From Campylobacter blaseri (GTDB lineage: Bacteria > Campylobacterota > Campylobacteria > Campylobacterales > Campylobacteraceae), in contig NZ_CP053841.1 in the NCBI RefSeq assembly GCF_013201895.1, forward strand, positions 1,054,001-1,118,000: a stretch of 64,000 nucleotides of DNA. The letters are read 5' to 3'. Numbering within the stretch: the stretch's first letter is position 1; the number at the start of each line of letters is the position of its first letter. The position numbers and the translations under genes were made by a program. The notes under the pieces were generated by a model. That model made no database searches, had not been told where the DNA came from, and worked only from the letters and a program-made list of their open reading frames with translations. This document shows positions 18,909 to 28,507 of this stretch, in pieces.

Positions 18909-19947
18909 CAAAAAGCTCCTTATAATCCATAGCCTTACTACTATCAAAATGTAAATTTTCACTATCTAAATATAAAGGCGAAGAGATATTGTTTAAAAAA
19001 AGCCCACCAGTTCCAAGACCTTGATGAATTTTAGGGTTTTTCATATAAGCCCATTGAGATATGGCATTTAAAGCTAAATTTGACTCCAAATATGATGTTA
19101 TCCACCATTTAATACCTCTTCTTTTAGACAAATTTATCCACTCATCACAGCCCATAAGCCCTCCATGTAAACTAGGTTTTAAAACTAAATATTTTGGTTT
19201 TATGCTATCAAGTAAAATCTCTTTTTCTCTTAAACTATTTACACCAATTAACTCTTCATCTAAAGCAATATCCAAAACAGAATAATCACACAAACTTCTC
19301 ATATGTGTCCAATTATCTTTTGGTATTGGTTGTTCAATAGAATGCACATCAAGCTTTGCTAATTTTTCTAAATTTACTATAGCATCTTTATAACTAAACC
19401 CGCCATTAGCATCAACTCTTATAATTAGCTCATCTTTATTAAAATTTTTTCTAATCTCTTTTATAAGATTTAACTCATCATTAAAATTTAAAGCACCAAT
19501 TTTGAGTTTTATACATTTATATCCATTTTCTAGCTTTGTTTGAATTTGCTCTTGCATATATTTTAAATCGCCCATCCAAATTAAACCATTTATTTTTATA
19601 CTATCTTTTCCATCGCTAAATTTAGATGGAAACAAAACTCCATTTTTTTGGCTATTTAAATCCAAATTTGCAACCTCTAAAGCAAATTTTACAGAAGATG
19701 GCATACCTTTAATATATGGCAAATTTTTTATATAATAAATAGGGTCATCACTTACTTTTTTAAGCCAAATTTCAACTTCTTTTTCACTTTCAGCACTAAG
19801 ACCTTCAATTGGAGCACACTCACCAACCCCTATTTTTTCGTCATCTTGTAAAACTACATACCAAACTAGGCGTTCATTAAAACTTTTTCTTGAAGTTTTT
19901 GCTACTCTTTTAAATTGCAAATTCCTACTAATAACTTTTACTTTCAA
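18892..19947 (-). CDS. menC: o-Succinylbenzoate synthase
   Basis: A 351-residue enolase-superfamily enzyme that dehydrates SHCHC to o-succinylbenzoate. The expected catalytic Lys pair and metal ligands are visible in order: CIKLKIG, RVDANGG, SIEQP, ALDEEL and LVLKPSLHGG. The operon position between menB and menE supports MenC over other family members such as dipeptide epimerases. Confidence 0.88.
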   Translation of the reverse strand: MKVKVISRNLQFKRVAKTSRKSFNERLVWYVVLQDDEKIGVGECAPIEGLSAESEKEVEIWLKKVSDDPIYYIKNLPYIKGMPSSVKFALEVANLDLNSQKNGVLFPSKFSDGKDSIKINGLIWMGDLKYMQEQIQTKLENGYKCIKLKIGALNFNDELNLIKEIRKNFNKDELIIRVDANGGFSYKDAIVNLEKLAKLDVHSIEQPIPKDNWTHMRSLCDYSVLDIALDEELIGVNSLREKEILLDSIKPKYLVLKPSLHGGLMGCDEWINLSKRRGIKWWITSYLESNLALNAISQWAYMKNPKIHQGLGTGGLFLNNISSPLYLDSENLHFDSSKAMDYKELFDADFS

Positions 19948-19967
19948 AACTATCCTTAAAACCTCTA

Positions 19968-20789
19968 TTAAGGAAATTTAGGAAATTTTGAAAAGTCTGG
20001 TTTTCTTTTTTGTAAAAATGCATTTTTACCCTCTTGAGCCTCTTGTGTAAGATAGTAAAGCATTGTTGCATTTCCTGCAAACTCTTGAATTCCAACCTGT
20101 CCATCAAGTTCAGCATTCAACCCAAGTTTTAGCATTCTAAGTGCTAAAGGACTATGTTCTTGCATTTTTTTAGCCCAAGAAACAACTTCATCTTCCAACT
20201 CATCAAAAGGCACAACCTTGTTTACAAGCCCCATTTCCAAAGCCTCTTTGGCACTATATTGCCTACACATAAACCAAATTTCACGAGCCTTTTTTTGCCC
20301 TACTATACTAGCTAAATATGAAGACCCAAGCCCCGCATCAAAACTTCCCACTTTTGGACCTGTTTGACCAAAAATAGCATTCTCACTTGCTATTGATATA
20401 TCACAAACTACATGCAAAACATGCCCTCCACCAATGGCATAACCATTAACCATAGCAATTACTGGTTTTGGCATTGAGCGAATTTGTCTTTGAACTTCTA
20501 ATATATTTAATCTTGGGACACCGCCATCATCTATATAACCGCCTTCTCCTTTTACACTTTGATCTCCACCTGAGCAAAATGCTTTGTCTCCAGCACCTGT
20601 TAAAACTATAACATTTATACTCATATCTTCGCGGCAAATTCTAAGTGCATCAGTTATTTCATTAACTGTTTTTGGGCGAAAAGCATTTCTTTTGTGCTCT
20701 CTATTTATTGTAATTTTCCCAATGCCTTCAAAGTAGTCAAAAAATATATCTTCATAATCTTTTATTTTTTTCCATTCTCTCTTACTCAT
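19968..20789 (-). CDS. menB: 1,4-Dihydroxy-2-naphthoyl-CoA synthase
   Basis: A 273-residue crotonase-fold enzyme that closes the naphthoate ring. It has the oxyanion-hole segment FCSGGDQ..GEGGY and [12 protein letters not shown], and the MenB-specific [15 protein letters not shown]. Its ATG overlaps the menD 3' end by eight bases. Confidence 0.95.
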   Translation of the reverse strand: MSKREWKKIKDYEDIFFDYFEGIGKITINREHKRNAFRPKTVNEITDALRICREDMSINVIVLTGAGDKAFCSGGDQSVKGEGGYIDDGGVPRLNILEVQRQIRSMPKPVIAMVNGYAIGGGHVLHVVCDISIASENAIFGQTGPKVGSFDAGLGSSYLASIVGQKKAREIWFMCRQYSAKEALEMGLVNKVVPFDELEDEVVSWAKKMQEHSPLALRMLKLGLNAELDGQVGIQEFAGNATMLYYLTQEAQEGKNAFLQKRKPDFSKFPKFP

Positions 20790-22473
20790 ACTTTTCTCCT
20801 TTAATTTTTTTATATAAATTTTTATAACTTTTTGTATTTAAATTTGGATTAGTAAAAACTTCTAAAATTTGTGGTTTTTCACATTTACAATTATACATTT
20901 TATATAAATTTTCTTTTAACTCTTGTAAATTTGTAGCTTTAGCATAACTTAGTCCAAAAGTTTTGGCAAACCCGCTAGCTTCAATGTTATGTTTGGCAAA
21001 AAAATGTTTTTCATAACTAGGTGAGTTTTCAAGCTGTTCTAAAAAACCAAAAATATTTCCACCGCCATTATTTACTAAAATTATCTTTAAGTTCTCTTTT
21101 AAATACCCATTCCACATAGCATTAGAATCATATAAAAAAGACAAATCTCCTAAAATTACGGTATTTATCTTCTCATCTTTGCTTGCATATCCAACCGCAC
21201 TAGAAAAAGAACCATCAATCCCACTAACACCTCTATTTGAAAGATATTTACAGCCATCTTTTGGTTTATTTAAAATCATATAACGAATAGGTGAAGAGTT
21301 TCCTAAATGAACTATAGAGTTTTTTGGAAGCATTTTAGAAATTTCACTATAAACACTCATATCACAAAACGGAAGCTCTTTTAAATAGTTTTGATATGTT
21401 TTTTCTACTAAATTGGCAGTCTTTTTCCAAATTTCTAAATAACTTTTATCATCTTTTTTAAACTCCTTAATTTGTCTAAAAAAGCAACTAACACTTAGTG
21501 GCAAAACATCACTTAAAGCCTCATAAGTATCTATAAAATTGTTATCATCATTGCTTATATGATAGTGAAATTTTGGCTTAAAAGTTTTAAGATATTTTTT
21601 GATATTTTTTGATATAACTTGACCTTCAAAAGTTATAAGCAAATCTGGTTTAAACTCATTTGGGGTTGTATTTAAAATTTTAGCAACAACTAAATCAACT
21701 TGCCAAATTGTATTATCATTTTTTTCTAAATTTGCCAAATGTTCACCAAGAATTATAGCATTTGTGTTTTTAGCAAATTCTTTTAAACTTTCAAAAGATT
21801 TCTCTTGTAAATTTTGCCCTGCTATTATTAAAATTTTACTACTTTTATTAAGATTATCTCTAAATTTAGCAAGTTCATTCTCATCTAATTTAGCATCAAT
21901 TCTTGCTAAATTTACTCTATTTTGAACTGACAATGGTTCGTTTATTAAATTATGAAGTGGCTCTTCAAAAGGAACATTAAAATGCACAGGGGAGTTTTTT
22001 AAAATCGCTAAACTTAGAAGCTCATTTATCTTTCTTCTTGAATACCAAAGTGCTTTATCATCATCTTGTAATGGCAAAACAACACTTTTTAAAATGAAAT
22101 TATTGTAAATTCCATCTTGATTTAAGCATTGATTTTCCATTTGAGAGATATAGTAGTTTGGGCGATCGGCTGTTATTACTATCAATGGCACTTTTTGATA
22201 ATACGCTTCAGCAATGCTAGGTGCGTAATTTAAAGTAGCAGTTCCTGAACTACAAACTAAAACAACTGGTTTTTTACTAGCTCTTGCCAAACCAAGTGCA
22301 AAATATCCTGCACTTCTTTCATCTACTATAGTTTTACAATCAAAAAAATCACACCCACTAAAAGTATGAATGAAAGGTCCATTTCTTGAGCCAGATGAGA
22401 TTACAACATCTTTTATATCATATGCTCTAAGTAACCCTACTAACAAAGTGGCTTGTTTTTTATCAGAAATCAT
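20782..22473 (-). CDS. menD: SEPHCHC synthase (MenD)
   Basis: A 563-residue thiamine-diphosphate enzyme that joins isochorismate and 2-oxoglutarate, the committed step of the classical menaquinone route. The N-terminal PYR domain (SSGSRNGPF; the Glu of the VDERSAG segment), a central domain and the C-terminal PP domain ([23 protein letters not shown], the diphosphate/Mg motif) are all present. Its ATG overlaps the menF stop as ATGA. Confidence 0.95.
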   Translation of the reverse strand: MISDKKQATLLVGLLRAYDIKDVVISSGSRNGPFIHTFSGCDFFDCKTIVDERSAGYFALGLARASKKPVVLVCSSGTATLNYAPSIAEAYYQKVPLIVITADRPNYYISQMENQCLNQDGIYNNFILKSVVLPLQDDDKALWYSRRKINELLSLAILKNSPVHFNVPFEEPLHNLINEPLSVQNRVNLARIDAKLDENELAKFRDNLNKSSKILIIAGQNLQEKSFESLKEFAKNTNAIILGEHLANLEKNDNTIWQVDLVVAKILNTTPNEFKPDLLITFEGQVISKNIKKYLKTFKPKFHYHISNDDNNFIDTYEALSDVLPLSVSCFFRQIKEFKKDDKSYLEIWKKTANLVEKTYQNYLKELPFCDMSVYSEISKMLPKNSIVHLGNSSPIRYMILNKPKDGCKYLSNRGVSGIDGSFSSAVGYASKDEKINTVILGDLSFLYDSNAMWNGYLKENLKIILVNNGGGNIFGFLEQLENSPSYEKHFFAKHNIEASGFAKTFGLSYAKATNLQELKENLYKMYNCKCEKPQILEVFTNPNLNTKSYKNLYKKIKGEKYE

Positions 22474-23570
22474 TGAATGCTCTTAATTGTATTAAGCAAA
22501 GTTTGAGCTTTGTTTTCAGTCTCGTCCCACTCATCTTTTGCAATTGATTTAGCAGTTATCCCACCACCAACATATAACTTATAATGCTCTTTTAAAACTT
22601 CCATACATCTTATGTTTACAAAAAGCTTTATATCATCTTTTTCTAATTTAAAAGCTCCTAAAAATCCCGCATAGTATTTGCGGTCATATTTTTCAATTTT
22701 TAAAATCAACTCTTTTGCCTCTTTTTTTGGCATTCCACAAACTGCTGGTGTTGGTGCAAGATGTGATATAAAACTTCCAACTTTATCCCTAATTGGCTCC
22801 ATATTAAAACTAAAAGAGGTTTTTAAGTGAGCTACAACGCTAGTTTCAAATGTCTCAGGTCCTATTGTATCATAGTTTGGGATATTAAATTTATTTAAAG
22901 TATCAACTATATATCTTGAAACAAATGCTTGTTCTTCTATCTCTTTTACTCCCCAACTATAGTTTTTATCAGTTTTTAAGGTTTGTGTAGATGCTAAAGA
23001 TACGGTGTTAGCTGTATTTTTATCGGCTATTAAAAGCATTTCAGGAGTTGCTCCAAGCCATAAACCAATGTTAGGAATATTTATAATATATACAAAAACT
23101 TTTGGGTTTCTTTTTTTTAATTCCACAAATAAATCGCTTAATTTTTCATCTTTTCTCTTTATATTTTTAAACTTTGATATAACGATTTTGTTTGCTTTTT
23201 TACTCTTTATACTAGATATAGCTTCACTTATTTGTTTAGTATAATCTTCTAAATTTATCTCATTTTCACCACAAAAAAAGTCATTGAAATTTTCATTTTT
23301 CTTTAAGAGTTTTAAGTCAAAATTTCCTATCTCATCATATCCTTGTAAAAAAATTTCATCTTCTATAACAATTATAGGTGAACTTTTTTTGTTTTCAAAT
23401 GGTGCAAAAACAAAACCTTTTTTACTATTTAACTCCTCAAAAGAGTCTAAAATTTCTGGTTTTTTATCTATATTTAAAACAGATTTTGGGACATTGCTAT
23501 TTGGTTCAAAATAACAAACAAATGGGAGATTTTTTTCTAAAAGTCTATCTATAAAATTGTTTATATCCAT
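22470..23570 (-). CDS. menF: Isochorismate synthase
   Basis: A 366-residue chorismate-binding enzyme converting chorismate to isochorismate. Family motifs: WLGATPEML, the LKTSFSF / HLAPTPAVCGMPK block, FLGAF, and a C-terminal YVGGGITAKSIAKDEWDET. First gene of the men operon. Related enzymes (anthranilate or salicylate synthases) are less likely because menD-B-C-E follow directly. Confidence 0.92.
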   Translation of the reverse strand: MDINNFIDRLLEKNLPFVCYFEPNSNVPKSVLNIDKKPEILDSFEELNSKKGFVFAPFENKKSSPIIVIEDEIFLQGYDEIGNFDLKLLKKNENFNDFFCGENEINLEDYTKQISEAISSIKSKKANKIVISKFKNIKRKDEKLSDLFVELKKRNPKVFVYIINIPNIGLWLGATPEMLLIADKNTANTVSLASTQTLKTDKNYSWGVKEIEEQAFVSRYIVDTLNKFNIPNYDTIGPETFETSVVAHLKTSFSFNMEPIRDKVGSFISHLAPTPAVCGMPKKEAKELILKIEKYDRKYYAGFLGAFKLEKDDIKLFVNIRCMEVLKEHYKLYVGGGITAKSIAKDEWDETENKAQTLLNTIKSIQ

Positions 23571-23693
23571 TTTTTACATCTTTCAATTATCATATAATCA
23601 TTTTTAAAATATTACAAGATATAGAGTTTACCAAAATTTTATTAAATCAAAATTTAAGTTTATAAATAAAAAGAAATTTAAGTAACAACTTAA

Positions 23694-24029
23694 TCAATAT
23701 CCATCATTAAAATCTCGTTTTTTATGTTTTTCTTTCTTGTATGATTTTTTAGTTTTTAACTTTTCTAGCAAATTTGCCTCTTTTATAAGTTCATCTTTAC
23801 TTTTTAAAAGGCTAATTGAACTTGCAAAATTCTCAAGTGCTTTAGTATATGGCTGATCTAAATGTGCTGGTTCAACCTTTTTTAAAACTTCTAAATTTTT
23901 AAAAACTCTCGCCTCAAAAAGTTCTTTATCAAAATCCTCTCTTTTTAGTAAATTTATAGCTGATTTTACAAATCTTTCCAAGGCTCTTATATATTTAACT
24001 CTTTGTGATTTTTCATCTATTTTTCCCAA
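23694..24029 (-). CDS. Hypothetical Lys/Glu-rich helical protein
   Basis: A 111-residue cytoplasmic protein that I do not recognise. It is predicted nearly all helical, with many charged residues, an LExxVKSAINLL segment near the N-terminus, a PAHLDQPY motif near residue 56 and a very basic tail (KKSYKKEKHKKRD). No signal peptide or membrane span. It sits alone between menF and a racemase gene. Confidence 0.55.
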   Translation of the reverse strand: MGKIDEKSQRVKYIRALERFVKSAINLLKREDFDKELFEARVFKNLEVLKKVEPAHLDQPYTKALENFASSISLLKSKDELIKEANLLEKLKTKKSYKKEKHKKRDFNDGY

Positions 24030-24143
24030 AATAAACCTTTTGATTTTTTTAAACTTATATTTTATTTTATATTACTTTAAATTTTAATTATAATGAAAGT
24101 TATGCTGTGCTACTAATTTCAATTTTAATGTAAAATATAATTA

Positions 24144-24839
24144 TTATTTTGATATAGCAAAATTTACAGCTTCAATAGCGTGCAGTGTCGTTGTATCAAA
24201 AACCAAAGTATCAACATCTTCTTGTTTTATCAGTAGTGGAATTTCAGTGCAACCAAGCACTATGCCATTAGCTCCATTTAAAGCTAAATCTTTTATTATC
24301 TTTATGTACTCATCTTTTGATGATTGTTTTATGATACCTTTGCAAAGCTCGTTATATATGATATTATGAACAATATCCCTTTGCTCTTTTGTAGGAATGA
24401 TAACTTCTATATTAAATTTCTCGTTTAGTATTTTTAGATAAAAATCACCTTCCATGGTAAATTTAGTTCCTAAAAGTCCAACTTTTGTAATTTTCTTTTG
24501 GCTAATAGCTCTACCAATAGCTTCTGCAATATGTAAAACATCTATTTTTGCTAAATTTTCTATATCGCTGGCTAATTTATGCATTGTATTTGTGCATATC
24601 AAGATAAAATCCGCACCACTATTTTTTAGTTTTTTTGCAATCTCAACCATAATCTTACTTAACTCTTCCCAATTTCCTTGATGTTGCAAAATTTCTATCT
24701 CTTCAAAATCTACCGAATGCATAATGCATTTTGCAGAGTGAAGTCCCCCTAATCTCTCTTCTACGGTTTTATTGATAATCTTATAATACTCAAGTGATGA
24801 TTGCCAACTCATTCCGCCTATTAGCCCTATTATTTTCAT
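24144..24839 (-). CDS. Aspartate/glutamate racemase family protein
   Basis: A 231-residue cofactor-independent racemase of the YgeA type. The two catalytic Cys are present (ICTNTMHK and LGCTEIPLL), as is the IGLIGGMSWQSS start. It probably racemises aspartate or a related amino acid. A D-amino-acid transaminase lies elsewhere in the window, but nothing links the two directly. Single gene. Confidence 0.85.
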   Translation of the reverse strand: MKIIGLIGGMSWQSSLEYYKIINKTVEERLGGLHSAKCIMHSVDFEEIEILQHQGNWEELSKIMVEIAKKLKNSGADFILICTNTMHKLASDIENLAKIDVLHIAEAIGRAISQKKITKVGLLGTKFTMEGDFYLKILNEKFNIEVIIPTKEQRDIVHNIIYNELCKGIIKQSSKDEYIKIIKDLALNGANGIVLGCTEIPLLIKQEDVDTLVFDTTTLHAIEAVNFAISK

Positions 24840-24917
24840 ATTGCAACTCTCCTTAAAGTATATATTTTAGTTTGTATTGTATTAAATTTAGATTATACCA
24901 AATTTTAAAAAATCAGA

Positions 24918-24923
24918 TATAAT
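24918..24923 (+). promoter_or_regulatory. -10 element of metY-cysK
   Basis: TATAAT, 26 bases before the metY ATG, followed by an AAGGAA ribosome site. Confidence 0.5.
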
Positions 24924-24949
24924 ATTGATATTTTATAATAAGGAAAAAT

Positions 24950-26227
24950 ATGAAAAAAGAGACTATAGCAACCCATTATGGGTATAATCAAAAAAATGAT
25001 ATCGGTGCAATGGCAGTTCCAATTTATCTAACAACTGCATTTGACTTTGGAACAAGCGAGCGAGCTGCTGATAGATTTTGCCTTAAAGATTTGGGTCCAA
25101 TATATTCAAGACTTACAAATCCAACTGTTGATGTTTTAGAAAGTAGACTAGCCAAGTTAGAAGGCGGAAGTGCAGCACTTGCTGTATCAAGCGGTCAAGC
25201 AGCAACTTTTACAGCAATCATTAACCTAGCTGGAGCTGGAGATAACATCATAGTTGCAGAAAAAGTTTATGGAGGAACTGCAACTCTTACAATGCATAGT
25301 TTAAAAAGGTTTGGCATTGAAGCAAGGCTTTTTGATAGTGAAAATCCTCAGAATTTAAGAGATTTGATAGATGAAAAAACAAAATGTATCTTTTTTGAGA
25401 CTATTTCAAATCCTCAAATTTCAATCGCAAATATTGATGAGATAGTTAAAATAGCAAAAGAGTTTAATATTGTAACCATAGCTGATAACACAGTTGCAAC
25501 TCCTATTTTATACAACCCTTTAAAAGATGGTGTTGATGTTGTGGTTCATAGTGCAAGCAAATACATAAGCGGACAAGGACTTAGCATAGCTGGAGCTGTT
25601 GTTGCAAGTAAAGAGCTAAACCAAAAACTAAAAGCTAACCCTAGATACGAACACTTTAACACTCCTGATGAGAGTTATCATGGACTAGTTTATGCTGATT
25701 TGGTTGATAGTTTTGATATATTTATTTTAAGGGCTAAATTTGGAATTTTAAGAGACTTTGGTATGACTCTTTCTCCATTTAATGCTTTTCAGCTAATTCA
25801 AGGACTTGAGACACTTAGCATAAGAGTTAAAAAACACTCTAAAAATGCCAAAAAAGTGGCTAAGTTCTTACAAAATCACCCAAAAGTAAAAAGGGTAATT
25901 TACCCAGCACTTAAAGAGCAAAATGGGTATGATATAGTAAAAAGCAAATTTAAAGATGGTATGGCAAGTGGGCTTTTGGCATTTGAACTTGAAGATTTTG
26001 AAAGTGCAAAAAAAGTTTCAAACAAGGTAGAAATTTTTTCAGTTGTTGTAAACATAGGCGATACAAAATCAATAATAACCCACCCTGCAAGCACAACTCA
26101 CTCTCAACTTAGCAAAGAGGAGTTAGAAAATAGTGGAATTTCACAGGGTCTTATAAGACTTAGCATTGGTTTAGAAAATGCAAAAGATTTGATAAAAGAT
26201 TTAGAACAAGCTTTGGAGGAGATATAA
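24950..26227 (+). CDS. metY: O-acetylhomoserine sulfhydrylase
   Basis: A 425-residue PLP enzyme of the Cys/Met metabolism family. The Schiff-base Lys is in VVHSASKYISGQG and other family blocks are ADNTVATP and the C-terminal RLSIGLENAKDLI. The length, the ETIATHYGYN start and the ADRFCLKDLGPIYSR block fit O-acetylhomoserine sulfhydrylase better than cystathionine synthase/lyase. It makes homocysteine directly from sulfide. Its stop overlaps the cysK ATG by one base. Confidence 0.9.
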   Translation: MKKETIATHYGYNQKNDIGAMAVPIYLTTAFDFGTSERAADRFCLKDLGPIYSRLTNPTVDVLESRLAKLEGGSAALAVSSGQAATFTAIINLAGAGDNIIVAEKVYGGTATLTMHSLKRFGIEARLFDSENPQNLRDLIDEKTKCIFFETISNPQISIANIDEIVKIAKEFNIVTIADNTVATPILYNPLKDGVDVVVHSASKYISGQGLSIAGAVVASKELNQKLKANPRYEHFNTPDESYHGLVYADLVDSFDIFILRAKFGILRDFGMTLSPFNAFQLIQGLETLSIRVKKHSKNAKKVAKFLQNHPKVKRVIYPALKEQNGYDIVKSKFKDGMASGLLAFELEDFESAKKVSNKVEIFSVVVNIGDTKSIITHPASTTHSQLSKEELENSGISQGLIRLSIGLENAKDLIKDLEQALEEI

Positions 26228-27141
26228 TGAATATAGCAAATAACATAGTTGAATTAATTGGCAATACACCATTAATTAAGATAAATAGCTTTTCAAAAAA
26301 TGCAACAATTTTAGCAAAAGCTGAGTTTATGAACCCATCAGGTTCGGTAAAAGATAGAGCTGCATATGCTATGATAAAAGATGCATTGGATAAAGGGTCA
26401 ATAGATAAAAACTCAACTTTAATTGAGCCAACAAGTGGAAACACAGGTGTTGGACTTGCAATGGTTTGTGCAAAACTTGGGCTTAAACTTATTTTAACTA
26501 TGCCAAGCTCTATGAGTATGGAAAGAAGAATGCTTTTAAAAGCCTATGGTGCAAAACTTGTTTTAACTGAGCCTAGTCTTGGAATGCAAGGGGCGGTTGA
26601 TGAGAGTATAAAACTAAAAAATGAAACTTTAAATTCATTCATACCATCACAATTTGAAAATCCTGCAAACCCAGATATCCATAAAAAAACAACAGCAAGA
26701 GAGATTTTAAAAGATACAGATGGCAAGGTTGATATTTTTGTAGCTGGGTTTGGAACTGGTGGAACTATAAGTGGTGTTGGAAAAATTTTAAAAGAGCATA
26801 ATCCAAATATAAAAATTATAGCAGTTGAACCTGCAAGTTCTCCTTTAGTAAGTGAAGGAAAAGCTGGTCCACATAAAATTCAAGGTATAGGTGCAAATTT
26901 CATACCTAAAAACTTTGATAAAAATGCCATAGATGAAGTTATAACCGTAAGCAATGAAGATGCATTTAACACAGCTAGAAAACTTGCAACAGATGAGGGA
27001 GTTTTAGTTGGAATTTCAAGTGGGGCAAATGTATTTGCTGCAAATTTAGTAGCCTCTAAAGATGAAAATAAAGATAAAACTATAGTTACAATATTGTGCG
27101 ATAGTGGTGAAAGATATCTTTCAACAGGACTTTTTGAATAA
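26227..27141 (+). CDS. cysK: Cysteine synthase (O-acetylserine sulfhydrylase)
   Basis: A 304-residue PLP enzyme making cysteine from O-acetylserine and sulfide. The PLP Lys is in NPSGSVKDRAAY, the substrate loop is PTSGNTGVG and the phosphate-binding loop is GFGTGGTISGVG. Coupled to metY by a TAATG overlap, so one operon directs sulfide to both homocysteine and cysteine. Confidence 0.95.
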   Translation: MNIANNIVELIGNTPLIKINSFSKNATILAKAEFMNPSGSVKDRAAYAMIKDALDKGSIDKNSTLIEPTSGNTGVGLAMVCAKLGLKLILTMPSSMSMERRMLLKAYGAKLVLTEPSLGMQGAVDESIKLKNETLNSFIPSQFENPANPDIHKKTTAREILKDTDGKVDIFVAGFGTGGTISGVGKILKEHNPNIKIIAVEPASSPLVSEGKAGPHKIQGIGANFIPKNFDKNAIDEVITVSNEDAFNTARKLATDEGVLVGISSGANVFAANLVASKDENKDKTIVTILCDSGERYLSTGLFE

Positions 27142-27168
27142 TTTAGTTAGCCTTCTTGGCTAACTAAA
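27142..27168. terminator. Hairpin between cysK and a convergent transporter gene
   Basis: TTTAGTTAGCC pairs with GGCTAACTAAA across TTCTT. It begins one base after the cysK stop and its right arm contains the stop codon of the minus-strand transporter, so it probably works in both directions. Confidence 0.7.
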
Positions 27169-28503
27169 AAACATCTGCCTTACCATTATCACAACTATTG
27201 CAATTGGGGCAATAAATCTAAGTGTAAAATACCAAATTTCAAATACTTTTTTACTTTTTACATATTGTTTAAAGAAATTTTCAACTTTAATTTTTGGTAT
27301 AAAAAAGCCAACAAATATCGCACTAAGTATAGAACCAACTGGAAGCATTATATTTGAAGTAAGGTAGTCTAGTATATCAAAAAAGCTTTTTTTGCTAAAA
27401 GTCATATAATGTCCATAGCTTGGGTTTAGAGATATTATACAAGATACACTTAATATTAAAATAAAAACCCCTATGACACTCAGTGCTTTTACCCTTGAAA
27501 TTTTATACTCATTTACAAGATAAAATGTAAAAGGCTCTATCATGGAGATAGCTGAGGTAATTCCTGCAAAAAATAGTGATAAAAAGAATACAAAAGCCAA
27601 AATATTTCCAACTATACCAAATTTAGCAAACAAAGTTATAAGCGAGAAAAAGACTAGCCCCGCCCCTTGTTGTGAAGGATCTGCTCCAAACTCAAATATA
27701 AATGTAAAAACTATAAGCCCCATCATAATACCAATTAAGATGTTGATTATAACGATATAAAAAGAGCTTGTTATGACATTTGTATCATCATCAAGTGAAG
27801 CAGCATATGTTAATATACAGCCAATTCCTAAGCACAATGTAAAAAAAGATAATCCCAAAGCATCTAAAACAGAGTGCATACCAATTTTACTAAAATCAAT
27901 ATAAAATAAAAACTTAAAAGCATCACCAAAACCATTAATACTCATAGAAAATAAAAGCATAGCTAAAAGCATTACAAACAGAGTTGGCATCATATAGATA
28001 TTTAGTCTTTCAATCCCACTTTTGACCCCTCTTGATACTACAAAAAGCGTTAAAATAAAAGCAATAAAAAAGAAAAACAGACTACCTTTAATATCTCCTA
28101 ATACAACATTTCCAAAAAATGCTTTTGCTTCATTTATGTCAGCAGGAAGTGGCAAAAAAGATACATAAACATATCTAGCAACCCAGCCAAGAATGACTAA
28201 ATAAAAAGATAAAACAAGTATTCCGCCAATAGCTAAAAATCCAGCATTTTTCCATCTCTCCTTATTTTTCACAGCTAAAGTTCTATATGCATTTACTGGA
28301 TCACTTTGACTAAGCCTTCCCATTAAAATTTCGCCTAAAAATATAGCAAAACCAATGGTTAATGTGATTGCCAAATACAAAATTATAAATGCAAAACCAC
28401 CATTTTGTCCAACAAGTGTTGGAAATTTCCAAGCATTACCAAGTCCAACTGCACCACCTGCAACTGAGAGTATAAAGCCTATTTTTGTAAAATTTTCTTT
28501 CAT
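27160..28503 (-). CDS. Sodium-dependent symporter, NSS/SNF family (second of a pair)
   Basis: A 447-residue inner-membrane protein with about 11-12 membrane spans and the family signature GGAVGLGNAWKFPTLVGQNGG in TM1, which forms the sodium and substrate sites. Bacterial members usually import amino acids; the substrate cannot be told. It lies four bases after a paralogue with the same layout, so the pair is either a tandem duplicate with divided specificity or a two-part transporter. Confidence 0.88.
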   Translation of the reverse strand: MKENFTKIGFILSVAGGAVGLGNAWKFPTLVGQNGGFAFIILYLAITLTIGFAIFLGEILMGRLSQSDPVNAYRTLAVKNKERWKNAGFLAIGGILVLSFYLVILGWVARYVYVSFLPLPADINEAKAFFGNVVLGDIKGSLFFFFIAFILTLFVVSRGVKSGIERLNIYMMPTLFVMLLAMLLFSMSINGFGDAFKFLFYIDFSKIGMHSVLDALGLSFFTLCLGIGCILTYAASLDDDTNVITSSFYIVIINILIGIMMGLIVFTFIFEFGADPSQQGAGLVFFSLITLFAKFGIVGNILAFVFFLSLFFAGITSAISMIEPFTFYLVNEYKISRVKALSVIGVFILILSVSCIISLNPSYGHYMTFSKKSFFDILDYLTSNIMLPVGSILSAIFVGFFIPKIKVENFFKQYVKSKKVFEIWYFTLRFIAPIAIVVIMVRQMFFS

Positions 28504-28507
28504 AAAA

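Noticed and set aside
17871-18962. Longer menE starting at 18962
   Set aside because: The extra 18 residues are unlike MenE and have no ribosome site, whereas ATG 18908 has AAGGAG at ideal distance.
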